DNA of 64,000 bases from NCBI GenBank assembly GCA_030248135.1, contig JASANC010001709.1:1-64000 (forward strand), read 5' to 3'. The DNA is from Theristus sp. LFF4_11 (taxonomy: Eukaryota > Nematoda > Chromadorea > Monhysterida > Xyalidae). Each line of letters opens with the position of its first letter. Within the stretch, counting starts at the first letter, position 1. The translations under genes were made by a program, and so were the position numbers. The notes under the pieces were generated by a model that had not been told where the DNA came from, made no database searches, and saw nothing but the letters and a program-made list of their open reading frames with translations. Positions 35,505 through 48,751 of this stretch are shown one piece after another.

Positions 35505-38300
35505 AGAACTAATGAGTTGACGGTTTGTTTCGATGGTGTGACACAATGCATTTCATATGACACTGGTCAATGGGGTCGTGAGCAAAGTTCAAACTGGCGC
35601 ATGCCACCCAACCGGCGTCTTGTCCACACGTGTTCAGGAACGGTGCTCGGTAGCAACTCTCCAATGTTTGTAGATGCCTGCTTGTGTGGGGTTGAACATG
35701 AAACAATTCACGTTATGAAACACGACGAGTTCATTGGGCGTGTTCCGCATTCACCACGACCAATCAGCATGTTTGTGTATGATCAAAACCAAGCGGCACC
35801 TGTGTGCAACTTGCCTGCAGAAATTCTGCTGATCGTTCAGAGTGGTGACGAACGTGTCCTCGCAGCGTTGTAACGCCGTCAGTGCTTGCTGATAAACGTT
35901 TGACATGCACGACTGATGAGAATTCAGCGCTGAATAACGAAACGCTGTGCATTTTTTTTGTTGCTGTGTGAAATGTCCTCTCAAAAGTAACAATAAATAC
36001 AGCACGTATAGTGCTAGTCTGGTCCGGTCCGAAGCATACCCGCGGCGACGGTGTGGTGCACCGATGTGCGCAGCTTTCAAACCGGTGTGTAGCTCGTAAA
36101 ACGGGTGTGCAGCCCGCAAGAAACTGCACACCGGTTTTTTAGGGTTGCACACATCAGTGCACGCACACCGTCGCGCGGGTATGGTCGGAAGACATTGCAC
36201 TAGACGCACAACAGGGAGTCACAAGGCAACACATGTAGCGACACGCGTGGTGGTGCCGTAGCATGTGTTCATTCGTAACAGTACAACAGTGAACAGAGGA
36301 TGCAATGCCTTCAATACACGAGTAGACTTTGAAAGTGTTTCATAAACCGTGTTACCGTTAAATCCGGTGGAGCATCTCATTTGAACGGCATGCATAACGG
36401 CGGTGTATTTGTAAGCATTCGCCAAGGGCACCGCGGACTGCAGCAGCACAAACACGTTGACACACAGTTCGTAGTTGACACCGAGACACGAGAAGAATAC
36501 TGGGAATGCTCTGAGACAGGTTTATTAGGTGTATATGAGGTGTAAAACGCACCTAAAAAATTTCCAGATATGTTGCCGTGCGTTGCTGTCTCAGTGTTTG
36601 TGCAACATTGTTTGTACAGCAGCAAGTGCACCACGTTGCAAGCGGTGGTGCACGCAGCCCAAGGCGGAAAAGCATCATCAGCTAACTTGCAAACTCGTAT
36701 CAGCTGCGACTGATTGCCAAAGAACAGCGCATCAACCGCAGATTGCAGTTGCTCTGGGTTATTCCAGTCGCCTGACACCGCCGCAGCTTGGTTGAAGCGG
36801 TTCTGCAAGTGCAACCATCGTTGATGCACAGAAAACACACCGCTGGTTGGCTGTGAAAACACACCGTTGAAGCAGCCAATCAACGCATCACGCGCAATTC
36901 TGGCGCCTCAAGGTTCGTTGATCGCCCCCAGAAATGCAACCGTTTGCTAACGTGAAAACGTTTTGACCGCCCGGGCGAGCGCACACGGTAACAGGTCACA
37001 TGGCCCAGGCCAAGTGTCGCAAGGGTCGCGACGACAGTGGTCCCAGATCTGTCTGTGTACCGGGCTGCTCAAATTGCATTCATAATAATACTTCGAATAT
37101 CTTAAGAGAAAAGAAATAGAATGAGAAGTGTTTCTAATACAACCAGCCGGTGTTTTGTATTTCACAAAGCTGGTGCTAAAAGCTGCACGGTTATTCTTTC
37201 TGCAAAATTGTTTTTATCATGAGTGATTGCTTGGACCATCTCCAACGCGCTAATAAATATCCTTGGATGCAATTGTGCTTTTCTGATCTAACTAGTCCGC
37301 TTGACGGTAGCATTTTATTGGACTGTCGCCAACGCGCCAAAACACACAACCCCCCAAAAAGACGCCATGTACGTCATAAGAATGCCAGACACAACGTGCG
37401 AGCTGTGACGACAATGGAAATTCCATTATGTTGTGCTTCATTATTTTATTTGTCTTCTGTTGATCAACTGATTTCGCTCTGCACATCTCATCTCATCGCG
37501 TCTTCCACTCAACCGTCATCATGATCAACGACGCTGCCAAGTTCGTGATGTCTGTGCATTCTATTCTTCACAAGTCTCAGGTTGGCACAACCGTCTCCGC
37601 CAGCAGCCTGGCAACGTTCATCACACGACTGCAAGAGTTCAAAAACGCCGTTGAGCCAGCGATCGCCCGCATCTTAGCTGGCGACTACTCCAAGCTCAAA
37701 CTGCGCCGTCTGGTCGACGTCGACACTGAGCAAAATCAGAACCGCGACGGCCGGCTTCTATCACTGGCGCAACCAACCAACCAGCTGGCATGCCTTTCAG
37801 GGCCACCCACATTGCCATAAAATACTTCACGTCCATGTGTTAATCATGTGTTTGCCTTTTGGCGCATTGGCGTTGGTCCAAAAATAGCAGTCCCACTGCC
37901 AATCATGCATAAATTTAGTGGCAGTCGGAATACGTCAAGTCACAAATTGCCAGTGCCGCTTCCTTTAAAAATATCAGTAAAAAGAATCAATTTCATATTA
38001 CTGTACAATAAGTACAAATATTGCACTAAGTCTAAACTCATGGGCTCTTATGCACACCCTGTACATCGCTAGGCCAAAACATAAGAGCGTGGGAGTATAC
38101 ACTATCAGACATCTGGGACTACTGTCGCCCAATCGCGCACACGATACAGTATTCGCCCACTTGGTGAAGAATGGACAGCAACCGCGGACATGTGCTCTTC
38201 AAACAGTGAACGTGTCTGTGCAACCAGTGCGTACCTGGCATTGTTGTAGCAGCGACAACGTGCACTGAGCGTTTGCGGTGCTGCACAACGACGCTGCAAC
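35505..38300 (-). CDS. Tentative Cys-rich secreted protein
   Basis: Several minus-strand segments look like exons of one Cys-rich protein: about 38230-38289 (SLCSTANAQCTLSLLQQC, acceptor cttgttgcag, donor gtacgc), about 36600-36890 (IGCFNGVFSQPTSG, QLQSAVDALFFGNQ), 36356-36499 (FFSCLGVNYELCVNVFVLLQ, MRCSTGF), about 35815-35882 (LTALQRCEDTFVTTL, NFC, with a possible GC donor CAG|GCAAGT) and about 35505-35670 (LESCYRAPFLNTCGQD, DQCHMKCIVS, stop). Regular Cys spacing and repeated (L)xxLxxC motifs recall nematode DUF19-type secreted domains. Phases do not join throughout and no signal-peptide exon was identified, so the model is provisional. The element at 36025-36185 would be intronic. Confidence 0.35.
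36025..36185. repeat. Inverted-repeat element E2, copy 2
   Basis: Left end CATACCCGCGGCGACGGTGT, right end CACACCGTCGCGCGGGTATG. Inner blocks GATGTGCGCAGC and ACCGGTGTGCAG are inverted across a short centre. Confidence 0.8.
37521..37820 (+). CDS. Orphan 99-aa ORF with histone-like 3' flank
   Basis: Intronless ORF starting MINDAAKFVMSVHSILHKSQ and containing ATFITRLQEFKNAVEPAIAR, a predicted helical stretch, then a Gln/Asn/Leu-rich tail. No family was recognised and it does not align convincingly to H2A, H2B or H1. Its last codons run into TTTCAGGGCCACCCACATT and CCATAAAAT, which match the H4 3' flank (CTTCAGGGCCACCACATT, CCATAAAAT). The right stem arm and downstream context are kept, but the left arm is broken. 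It may be a gene born from, or captured beside, a histone 3' region. Confidence 0.45.
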   Translation: MINDAAKFVMSVHSILHKSQVGTTVSASSLATFITRLQEFKNAVEPAIARILAGDYSKLKLRRLVDVDTEQNQNRDGRLLSLAQPTNQLACLSGPPTLP

Positions 38301-39412
38301 AAGCAGACCGTGCAGTGAAATTATTTGTTGCACGAATGCCATTTGTGTTCCACAAAGACCGACGTATGTACAATGGAAAATTTCAAAAATTCAGACGTCC
38401 AGCCATAACCGCTGAACACAACTGTTTTTCCAGCTCGTGTTACCACATACCACACCACACCTCTCAAACATCACTCGTGCCAGCTGACCATAACATGATC
38501 ATGCTTATCAAGTGAAAAACGCTTGTTCAAACATGTAATAAGCTGTTGTGAGCGAAAAGCAACACAAGTTTCTTCTATCGTTTATTTTATTCAAGGATAT
38601 ACAGTGCTTTTTATTCAATCACTCGACTCAACAGCGTTGACCAATAAGTTCACAAGTTACAAATCAAAAGTTCCGAATTCACGCACACACACGTACACTT
38701 AACGACTGAGCCCACAACATATAAACCCATTTTTTACACTCGTTCAAGTTTCCGGAAACAAAGATAACGGCCGCTATGCTCTCAGAAAAGGTGCGTTGAA
38801 GATTTCAACCGATGGTGATACAAAACCGAATCACTATGAACGAATAACAAGCGCGGTGTCCTCAGAAATGCGAAAAATACTCCGCGTTAAACATGAGAAG
38901 TTTCGTTTAAAGACAGATTTCAACAATTTCAATAACATGAAGTGAAACAAATTTGTCCAGAACGGAGTTATGCCATTTTGGATTAACGATTGTCAATGTT
39001 ATTAACAAATCAGTCCAGTAAATCAATCAATCAACAAAATGCATGAATGGAGTGGAAGAAAAACGTACAAATGATGTACAACGAATGAACGATATAGAAA
39101 GAGTAATGGTGAAAAAAACGAAAAACTTTTGCAAAACATACACTAGTAAAAGAGTGGTTAAAGATCACGGTTCACCACTGAAATCTTAAGTAATTGAGTC
39201 TGTGAGACCACAAATGAACATGTTTCTAAAGGTAAGTTTGGCTGTGTGGGGTTGTGCACCGTGCTTAGCACCAAAAATCTGAGTTTTTTTACAAAACATT
39301 ACGTGATCAACACGACAGAAAGGTTTGAAAACAGAGAAAAGGGCGAAACTGACTAACAATTTTTTTAAATAACCAGGACAACCAAGTTTGTGTCACAAGA
39401 TTCGGATGCGAT
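37821..39412. other. Downstream flank of kinesin-6
   Basis: Apart from the tentative exon near 38230-38289, no gene is supported. TTTATTTTATT at 38581 reads AATAAAATAAA on the minus strand, a possible polyadenylation signal for kinesin-6, but it is over 800 bp away. Confidence 0.45.
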
Positions 39413-42400
39413 TTACTGGCGGCGACTGTGTTTGGAAGAGCCTCGAAGGTCCTGAAACGAAAACGAACGATGCTTGAGTGAAGAAACACAGAATTAGGAA
39501 AACGGAGAACCCTGCTGTTAAAAGCAAAAAAAATGTCAACTCAGCGCAGTCGATTTCTGCATATATCATTTGCAATCAGCTGATTGGTTGGTGCACACAT
39601 GATGCATGTATTCAGTGCATGCTCGCTGGACTCCGCTTCCACAGCAGTGTCTGGCACCGAACGCATGCGTCACGTGATCACCAACCAATCAGCTGAGTGC
39701 ACATAATTTCGAATGGTCTATGGGCACACCTGGTCGCCACTTGGACGCTTCGTGTTGCCCGGTGATTCATGGGTGAGGCGCTCGACGTCGTTGAAACAGA
39801 CTGCCGTGCCGCCGCCGACTGTTGGCAAAACATCGCCCTACACAATTTGTTCTTCAGTTTTTTGTTGACATCGTTTCGTTTTGCTTGCATAGTGGAAGTT
39901 TTGTGTCGGAAGAAAAAATTAATTTGAATTTGAAAAAAACAACAACAAAAACGCTGCATTTTAGTAGAGTGGCCGGAAATGCTGCTGCCGCTCAGTGGGA
40001 AACATCGGGTCTGTCCTTTCTGAGACACGATAACCATCAACAACCGTTACAATTATTCAAAAAGCGACCATATTCGCAAAATGACTCTGTCAGCCTGTGA
40101 AGCGAATTGCAAACGGACAGGGGCGAAAGTACCAGGCAGCACGCTACCATAGGGGTGGGGGTGTTGCGAAATAAGAAGGGGATCGCACAAAGCATCACTA
40201 CTCGCCTTGACGAGCGACGTGCGCAGTGTGCCTGTGTTCGGATCGGCGTCCTGGTGATGTAGCACGTAGTTGGTGGCATGCCGCAGATCGTCCGCCTCGA
40301 CGCGCGTCGTCGTCTTCTTGCGGCCGGGCACGTTCGCTTGCAACAGTTGACCTGCAACACAGCAATGCAAGCAATGTTAGCTTGGTGGGTGCTGTTGGCT
40401 TCGCTTGGGTGTGTGTGCCGCAAGCAGCGCGCATTAAAATACTCACATCTCACGACTCACATGTCACACACACACACACGACAGACTTGCTCACAAATTG
40501 ACGACGACGCATTTTCATCAGTTTTTTTAACTTTCTGGGAACAGTGAAAACTTTCTCAACTTAAACTTAAGCCCCGTTTAGCCGTCCGTATTTGCATCCG
40601 GCACGGCACGTCACGTCACGTCAAACCTCGTTTATGCTGCAAAAAAAGAGCAATCCGGCACGTCACGGCACGTCACGTCTTGTTTTAGAACTAGCGCTCG
40701 TTTATGCCCCTGTACGGCGACGTACGTCGACGTTCAGACAGATACGGACGCATAAACGATGACGTGACGTGCCGTGACGTGCCGGATGGTTTTAGAACAC
40801 GCGCTCGTTTATGCTCCTGTACGGCGACGTGCGTCGACGTTCAGACAGATACGGACGCATAAACGATGACGTGACGTGCCGTGACGTGCCGGATGGTTTT
40901 AGGTTCTCCCCTAAAAAGCCGTGCGTCAAAGTTCCATTTTTTCAATTTTGTTTACTTTTGTTGTTCTTCATTGTGAGCACTCACTCACTCACTATCGTCC
41001 TGAAATGAGACATTTTTTCTGATTATTTTCTGTATTCTCAAACAAAAATGTCAGCAGTTTAGCTTTTATTCCCTGGCTATTCACAACAAAATAACAGAGC
41101 CTAAAGGGCTGGATGCAAATTTGTGAGTGACTTTGTTTTGAAATCATAGCAATCCACAGAACACCAAAGAATTTGTCGTGCGGCAAAAAATGCGAAAATT
41201 TCATCTGCACATTCTGAGAGTCGAACCCTGAACGAACCACTGCGCCATGGTGTTGCTGCTGGCTGTATAGTCCGTGTTATTGCTGCAAAGCAATTGTGCA
41301 GCCGCAGCAAACCATTTGTGCACGCGCACTGTTGAAAAACACAATGTGTTTTCGCCTGTTCTTCTGCTCTGCATTCAATGAACTGCTCAAAAGATTTGAG
41401 CGAAAGACGAAATTTCAAAAGACTTGAATCTGTGGGTTGTTTCGAATTTGAGTTACAATCTCCGTTCTGCAGTCAAAATTGGTTGTTGTCGCATATATTC
41501 AATTTCAATTTGGCACACAACTTGATTGAATTTTGCTCGCTGACGTACGGCTTTTTAGGGCAGAACCTAAAATGCAACGTCACGTCACGGCACGTCACGT
41601 CATCGTTTATGCGTCTGTATCTGTCTGCACGTCGACGCACGTCGCCGTACGGACGCATAAACGAGAAAAAATTCTAAAACCATCCGGCACGTCACGGCAC
41701 GTCACTTCACGGCACGTCATCGTTTATGCGTCCGTATCTGTCTGCACGTCGACGCACGTCGCCGTACGGACGCATAAACGAGCAAAAATTCTAAAACCAT
41801 GCGGCACGTCACTTCATCTCACGTCATCGTTTATGCGTCCGTGTCTGTCTGTACGGCGACGTGCGTCAACGTCCGGACGGCTAAACGGGCCTTTACAGAA
41901 ACCACAATAATCCCCTAACAATGAATCCAACATTGAAGCGTCCCCCAGTGCATCATTTGTTGAAAAGTGCAAGTAAAAAATCTATGAGCGATGAATTATA
42001 CCATGTATTGGGGATTTATTCAAACGTGTCCGGACTAACGTGAGGTCATTTTATTTAAAAACGCCCGTTTGTCAAAGTACAGGCACTAAAATTTCAATTT
42101 GGTGTGACTGATTCGACATTCACCATTTGTTTACGGGAAGAAATCGGCTAAACGGATAGTCTGGTTTGCTGTGAACGACAAGCGCATGTTTTGTGGCACA
42201 TGACGTCATTTCAGTGGGACACGTTTAAAAAAATAGGCCATATCTTGTTGTATCTATATGTACATTTTTGGCGTTCCGCGGTTAACAAATGAAACATAAC
42301 TGTGTACAAATGCAAAAAAAGCAAAAAGAAAAGGATCGCAGCGAGCAGGATTCGAACCTGCGCGGGCAGAGCCCATTGGATTTCGAGTCCAACTCCTTAA

Positions 42401-45400
42401 CCACTCGGACATCGCTGCATATGCTCAGACTGGCCGCCAGGCAAGCACGTTCTATAAGTACGCAGTAACGCACAAAAACTGGAGAAAACAGCACACGTAA
42501 TGTTATGCGCTGTCTGTGCAACAACACGAAGCGCGTTCTGTGTGTCGTGCTGTTTATGCACAGCGTAGTATAGCACAACCGACGCTAGTAACATTTCAAA
42601 ACACACACCATAGAGCAACAGCATCAGATTCAGGTTACACTATTCCGCCACACTGAGCCGTGACAACGTGGCCGAGTGGTTAAGGCGATGGACTAGAAAT
42701 CCATTGGGGTTTCCCCGCGCAGGTTCGAATCCTGCCGTTGTCGAAGCCGTTTTTCCATTTTCTTTCAATAGAAATCGAACACAAAACTATGAAAACGAAA
42801 CAACAGTGCTAAAAAACAGATAAGCGAATGCGGCATTTTAAAGGGGATCTCGCAATTTTTGTGCGAATCGGACACAACACGCCAACACTTAATAAAATTA
42901 CACTTAATAAAATTGCCACGCCCACGCGTTTCAGAAATCGTGTCGCGTATGCTGATGCATTGTCGGACGTGCATGCCAACTATACGACGACGTCGTGCCG
43001 TTAATGCATCACAGATACAATCCGTTTACGCACGGGATTGCATGCGGAAAAAAACTAAAGGGCGTTTTCGCATTCAACGGAATATGTTACCGGCATTAAA
43101 AAATGCGCCCAACAATCCATTTCACGTTCAATCTTCAAAATGCAATCCAAATCGAACCACCACAGTTGTTTTTCCACTCGACATTCCCCCACCATATCCT
43201 CGCGACGGTGTGAGGCACTGATGTGCGCAGCCTGCAACCAAAATGCAACAGCAACAATTTCTTGCGGGCTGCTGCACACCGGTTTCGAGGGTTGCGCACA
43301 TCGGTACCCCCAGGGGCGCACGGGTATGGTCCACACAATGCATCTCTGTACGTCCAACGTACCAGAGGGCACTTTGTGCGTCGGCTGGTGATCGACGACG
43401 AGTCCAGCCGACTTTGAGCGTCTGTGGTGTCGCCGGTTGTAGGCCGGTGGTGGCACAGCGCCCGAGCCCGGCGTGTTGCCGGAGCCGGGCGGGCTCGGCG
43501 CACGCGTTTTGCTGCGTGCTACACGCTGCTGCTGCGGCACGACACGACCCGGTGTGCTCGGGGCGCCCGGCCCGGGCCGGACGCTCTGGCTCTGGAATGT
43601 GCGTGTGTGCATAAACTGCTTCTATATGACCGACCAGTGTACAGCTGAGCTGACTGTGAAGTGTCTCTCTCTGTGTCAAAATATGCTCCAGTGTTTGTTG
43701 ATGAAGTATAAAACAGATCACACTCGAATTGCGCAATCATCTGATCGGCTGCGTTGGTACTGAGTGTGGGAGTGCGCTGCTAAGTGCAGCCAATCAGCAT
43801 GATCGTTTCATAACGTCGCCGTGAGTGCACCAGCGACCACTACGCACTACTTTGGCTACACTACACACACTCAGCTACACTCGACTCGTCACCACAGCCT
43901 CCCATTTCATTGAGTATGCCCGAGTGCACTATACCTTTGCGAGCGCGTCGGTGCTGCCGCCGAATCGGGCACTACTGGCCAGCGCCACCGACGGACTACC
44001 GCGCTCAAAGATCTCGCGAACCTTGAACAGAGCAACAAACATGACCGGCTGAGAGTTGTCGAATGAGAAAAAATGGCAGAAATACCGTTTCGGCATGCGA
44101 CAAACCTGTCTGAGTTTCTTGGTTCTGGCCATGACAGCCGCTTCGAGCTCGCGTTCTTTCTTGCGATGAAGATCCTCCTGTAATTAAAAGTAAAAAACAC
44201 CGAAATGCGCAACAACAACCTGGAGTTTGATGGTGCGGTTGAAAATCTGCTTCAAGCGCACCACAACAACAGCATATTTCCGAATAAACTCGAAATCAAA
44301 AGCCGATGAAACCGACTTTGTCCATTCTGCTCTGAGCGTCCGACTCGTAACGAGCGAGTCTCAGTTTCAGCGTGTTGTTCTGCTGTTCGAGTCGTTTGTT
44401 TTCGCCCATCAGCCTGCCCAGCTCATTTCTCGTCTGTCTCTCCTCCGCCTCGTACTCCTCGGCGCGGTGCCGGTTCACCTCGCTCTCCAGAATGTACGCC
44501 CGCAAACTCGCCTCGAGATTTTGATCTGACCACAAAACACAAATTACGATCATGTAACATGTGTGTTTCGCTCAGTTGCATGTAAAAATGTTCTGATGTG
44601 ACTGCACCCCCCCCCCCCGACTAACATTCCGTTTCGTAAGTCGTCTGCAGCTGCATTCGGTGTTCCAATTTTCGTTCAAAGTGCCGCCGCAAGCGCACCA
44701 TCATGTCTTCATCGGCCGGACCGTGCAGCTGCAGCATACCGCAGAATTTGCTTGCACTATTTACAGTCAGTATCAGTAGTATTCAAAGCAAATGATCCCG
44801 TGCAAAACCGTGCACCGCCCAATCAGCAGGGTTTTGTTTTTGTTTGCTTCGTTGAGTTGGTCGTGCCAAAAGTTTTGAGCGTGGGGAGTGTGGTCTCTGT
44901 GGCCTTGGTGACTATCATCTTTTATTTTGGTTCCTCCGCTCAACACTCGCGTAAAGATGCAAACAGTTCGATGCTTAACGGGCGGGAGAATTCAAAATTG
45001 GCTGAAAAGTGACCCCGTGTCCTCAAGCAACACGGCCGCGTCCCTCGTGTCATCTTGAAGCGGCGCATCAAGCGCTGAAACTGAGTTCCGTTCGACGTCT
45101 GCGAATGCATTGAGAGTCGTCCCCAAGAAAACGACACAGCACGCCGAATGTGCGGCTCATTCATGTTCGTGAAAATCGCGGTTGTGTGCATCTGTGTCGC
45201 ACTGACCGTGATGTTCGGCATCGCCTCGAAGAAACTGCAGCCGATGGTGGCGCTGGCGGCGAGCGCACGTTGCAGCGGCTGCTGCTGCTCGATCTCGGCT
45301 AGCTCGGCCGCGATCTGCTCCTCGAGTATCGCGGCGCGTCGTCGGCCGGTCGCCAGTCCGAGCTCGGCGGCAAAGTTCACCTCGGTGGCGCGCGCAACGA

Positions 45401-48400
45401 CCACTTCTTGCGTCAACTCAGAGAACTGCATCACGTGCTGCACGAGAAACACATGGAGTACACAAGACTTAGTCCGGTTCAGAGGTGGCATCCGGAGAGA
45501 ATTTATTCCCAAAACTTTTCACGAAATTATATTTTTCCGCAAAGATTCCATCTCTAGCCGCCGGCTGAGATTGGCGGACCAAGCTGCTTGCGCTGTGTCG
45601 TGTGTGTGTGTGTTCGCGTCAGATTCAGAGCACCCGCGCAACAACCACCGCTCGAACCGTGTCCACACGACGGAGTGAACGTCCGTCTCCCGCGACGTGG
45701 CGGACATCTTCGTTGAATGCATTGCTCACGCCACATGGCAGCAGATTCACCACCCCACACGGGAGTTATGATCGGAAACACCAGTGTTTACAACAATTCG
45801 TATAACAGAAAAAAACCGCAACAAATCGCGCGCGATTTCCCGCAAAACGAACCAGGTTCTCCTCATAATCGCCGGCGATCGGATTCAAGCAGACGACCAT
45901 GCGCACCTTGCCCTCGCCGTCGAAGTAATTCTTGAACAGATGCGTCAGCCGCGAGTCGCGGTACGGCACCATACGCTCCTGGCTGGTGCACTTCTGGTTC
46001 TCGCTGCAATTGTGACAATGTTCGTATTTTTAGCGCATTCTTTTTTTATGAATCCCGAATTTTTTCTTGTTTCTCATTCAAACTTCGCGCGCGCTCCTTG
46101 CACCCTGAAGAAAGCCGCCATATTTACTCGGCCATTCATTCCGTACGCATGTGACAACGCATGTTTAACATCACATTTCTGCGTCGTTACACCGCGAGTG
46201 TGCTGGTGACGTGTTACGGTGTAGTGCGCCCGAATCGTTGCGTTCGCCACACACAACAACACCAGAGGTGTGCACGCCGGACAATTCTTGCTGGTACCGG
46301 CTCGGGTGGCTGCGCGACGTCGACCTCACCTCCACCACATTTTTCTCGCAAATTTAGTGTCACATTCTACATGCGCAGCGCGATTTCAAATGCAAATACA
46401 TTTATATTTTTAAAGTTTATTCTGTGTTTCGTTCGGAAAATGTGGCTTTGACTCTCAATTTCAATAAAAAACGGCAAACTGTAACGTCTTCGCGTAGCGA
46501 AGAAAATTTTCAAAAATTAGGCCCTGAGAACGCATTTTACCTTGCGATTTTTGGATGTCATCCAAAGTAGTGTGCTGTCTATGACATTTATTCACGTGTT
46601 AAAAAACGCAGATGTTTAGAAACGTGCGAACAAAAAGCTTACGTAGGAGCTACATGATACGGTCAAAACAACAGAAATATTATTAGATTGAATTGAACCG
46701 TTATCAGCAAAACGCTGAGCAATCTAAAAAACGAACGATGAATTCGTGATCGCCATTGTCAAACAAATCATAAAGTGTCCACGTCCTGCGCCGGAGGCGC
46801 AGAAAAATTTTGAATCTGGGCGCAAAATTTCTTAAAAACAATCCCTTGAAATCTTCGAAAATTGAGAGAATCAAAAAAGCTGACCGAAACGACCAATTTC
46901 TTTGCGTCATACCAAATTATTTTGCGTCATTGACGCACGATTTCGCGTAAAAAACCCTGTATGTCTGTGAAACTCACATTTGCGAAATAAAATGTGCACC
47001 ATCTACATGCGCAGCGCGATTTCAAATACAAATACATTGCAACCAACTGAAGTACCACGACAGTCAGTCAATTGAAATCTTCGAATTTAATTTTGAAGCC
47101 ATTTTTATTTTATTTGTGAAAATTGTGTCTCTTCCACCTGAGGCACTGCGCGACATCTGTGAATTAAAATGATTGCTCACAGCGATTTCAGCAGCTCACA
47201 ACAAAAGCACAATGAGCAGACCTTAATTTTCACTGATAGATGCGCGACATGGGCAATCGATTTCGAAGTAATTTTTCAAATTCATGCATAAAACTTTTGT
47301 CTCTTTCAACTCCGACCGAGGCGCTGCGCGACGTAGCCCCCAGGCCCTGCGCGACGCGCGACGTTTGCCGGTACCGGTACCCCCCGTGCACATCTCTGAA
47401 CAACACGGCTGTCAACATCGATCGTCAACCGACCGCAGCTGCTCGATGCACTGCCGGAGCACCATGAGCGACGTGTTGATGTGTCCGGTCTCCTTCATTC
47501 GATCACCCTGGTTGCCGGTGCGCGAGCTGCGTTCGCTGCCGGCCAGGTCGACCAGGCACAGTTGACTGATGCGAATCTGCAAAACGAATCACGTGCTGCA
47601 ACGTCGCACTTTCTTCAACCGGAAATGCAGTGAAGCAGACGCTAGACACGGGCGGTCAGTTTTGCTGAGACGTTTCTCATCATCCGTATCACAGTAAGTA
47701 TTTTTTTTAATACGTGCCTCACCAACACCAACCAACCAACCAATCAGCGGATTGTCTACGAATCAGGAGTTCACCTTGTTCTTGTCGTCGAGCACACGAC
47801 GTCCGGTGTTGTCGAGTGGCGCTTGCACGAGGCGAATCGTGAACACACTGTGCGACCGACTGGACTCCGTGTTCAGCTGCGTGTGCGCGACGCGGCGCAG
47901 TTTCTGGCCTGCAAAGCAGTCGGCGTTTATTTTGGGTTCACAGCACAGAAGAATGCAAGTGCACCAGCACACCCCCCGACACTCGCTGCACATGTTCTAT
48001 TGAGCAACTTGGACTGACCCCCCAAAATCAACAGCAGTCAATCCAGCACGTGTGCTGTCAAATAATGCAGCTGCAAACCACTATCACATTTCTTGGGGTT
48101 CTGCGACTCAATGCGTTTGCAGTCCGTCGAAAGGAAGATACAATTCAGAAATTCAAAAACATTTTAAGTGACCCGGCCCTATCTAGGGGACTCGGATCAC
48201 TTTGCCAATTTTGAATGTCCCGCGTCACGCATGAAACTGTTTGCCTTTCAACGCGCGCATTGAGTTGCGCAACCACAATGAAAAGATCATATACCTTGGA
48301 CGAACACATCAAACGCCTCCTCGGTCGATTTCACCTCGATTTCGTTGACGCCACTAACGTACATGTTGTGCTCCATATCCTCTCGTAGGCCTTTGCTTTG

Positions 48401-48624
48401 CAATCTGCAAACGAAGAAAGATAAAAAGAAAACCAACAGGCAAACAGTCGATGTAACGCCAACAAAGGACAGTTGTACTTTGATGAATTGTTGGCGTTCG
48501 GATCGAGCAGATCGTAGATGTAGTTGTTGTAGATCTCGACGTACGACACAAACACTGCGTACGTGCTGTCGTCATCGACGTTGTGCACCTGCAATGGTAC
48601 ATGGTGACCACACGCTTCGTGGCC

Positions 48625-48673
<49 letters not shown>

Positions 48674-48687
48674 GCAACAACAACAGC

Positions 48688-48751
<64 letters not shown>

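Noticed and set aside
35517..35873. Plus-strand 118-codon ORF in this interval
   Set aside because: No recognisable motif or gene context. The minus strand shows Cys-patterned, splice-bounded segments that fit better.
43055..43736. A longer C-terminus for kinesin-6 reading through 43193-43332, or a last exon at 43120-43180
   Set aside because: That stretch is the E2 element plus intron. The exons at 40206, 39730 and 39413 match the KIF23 tail and join in phase.
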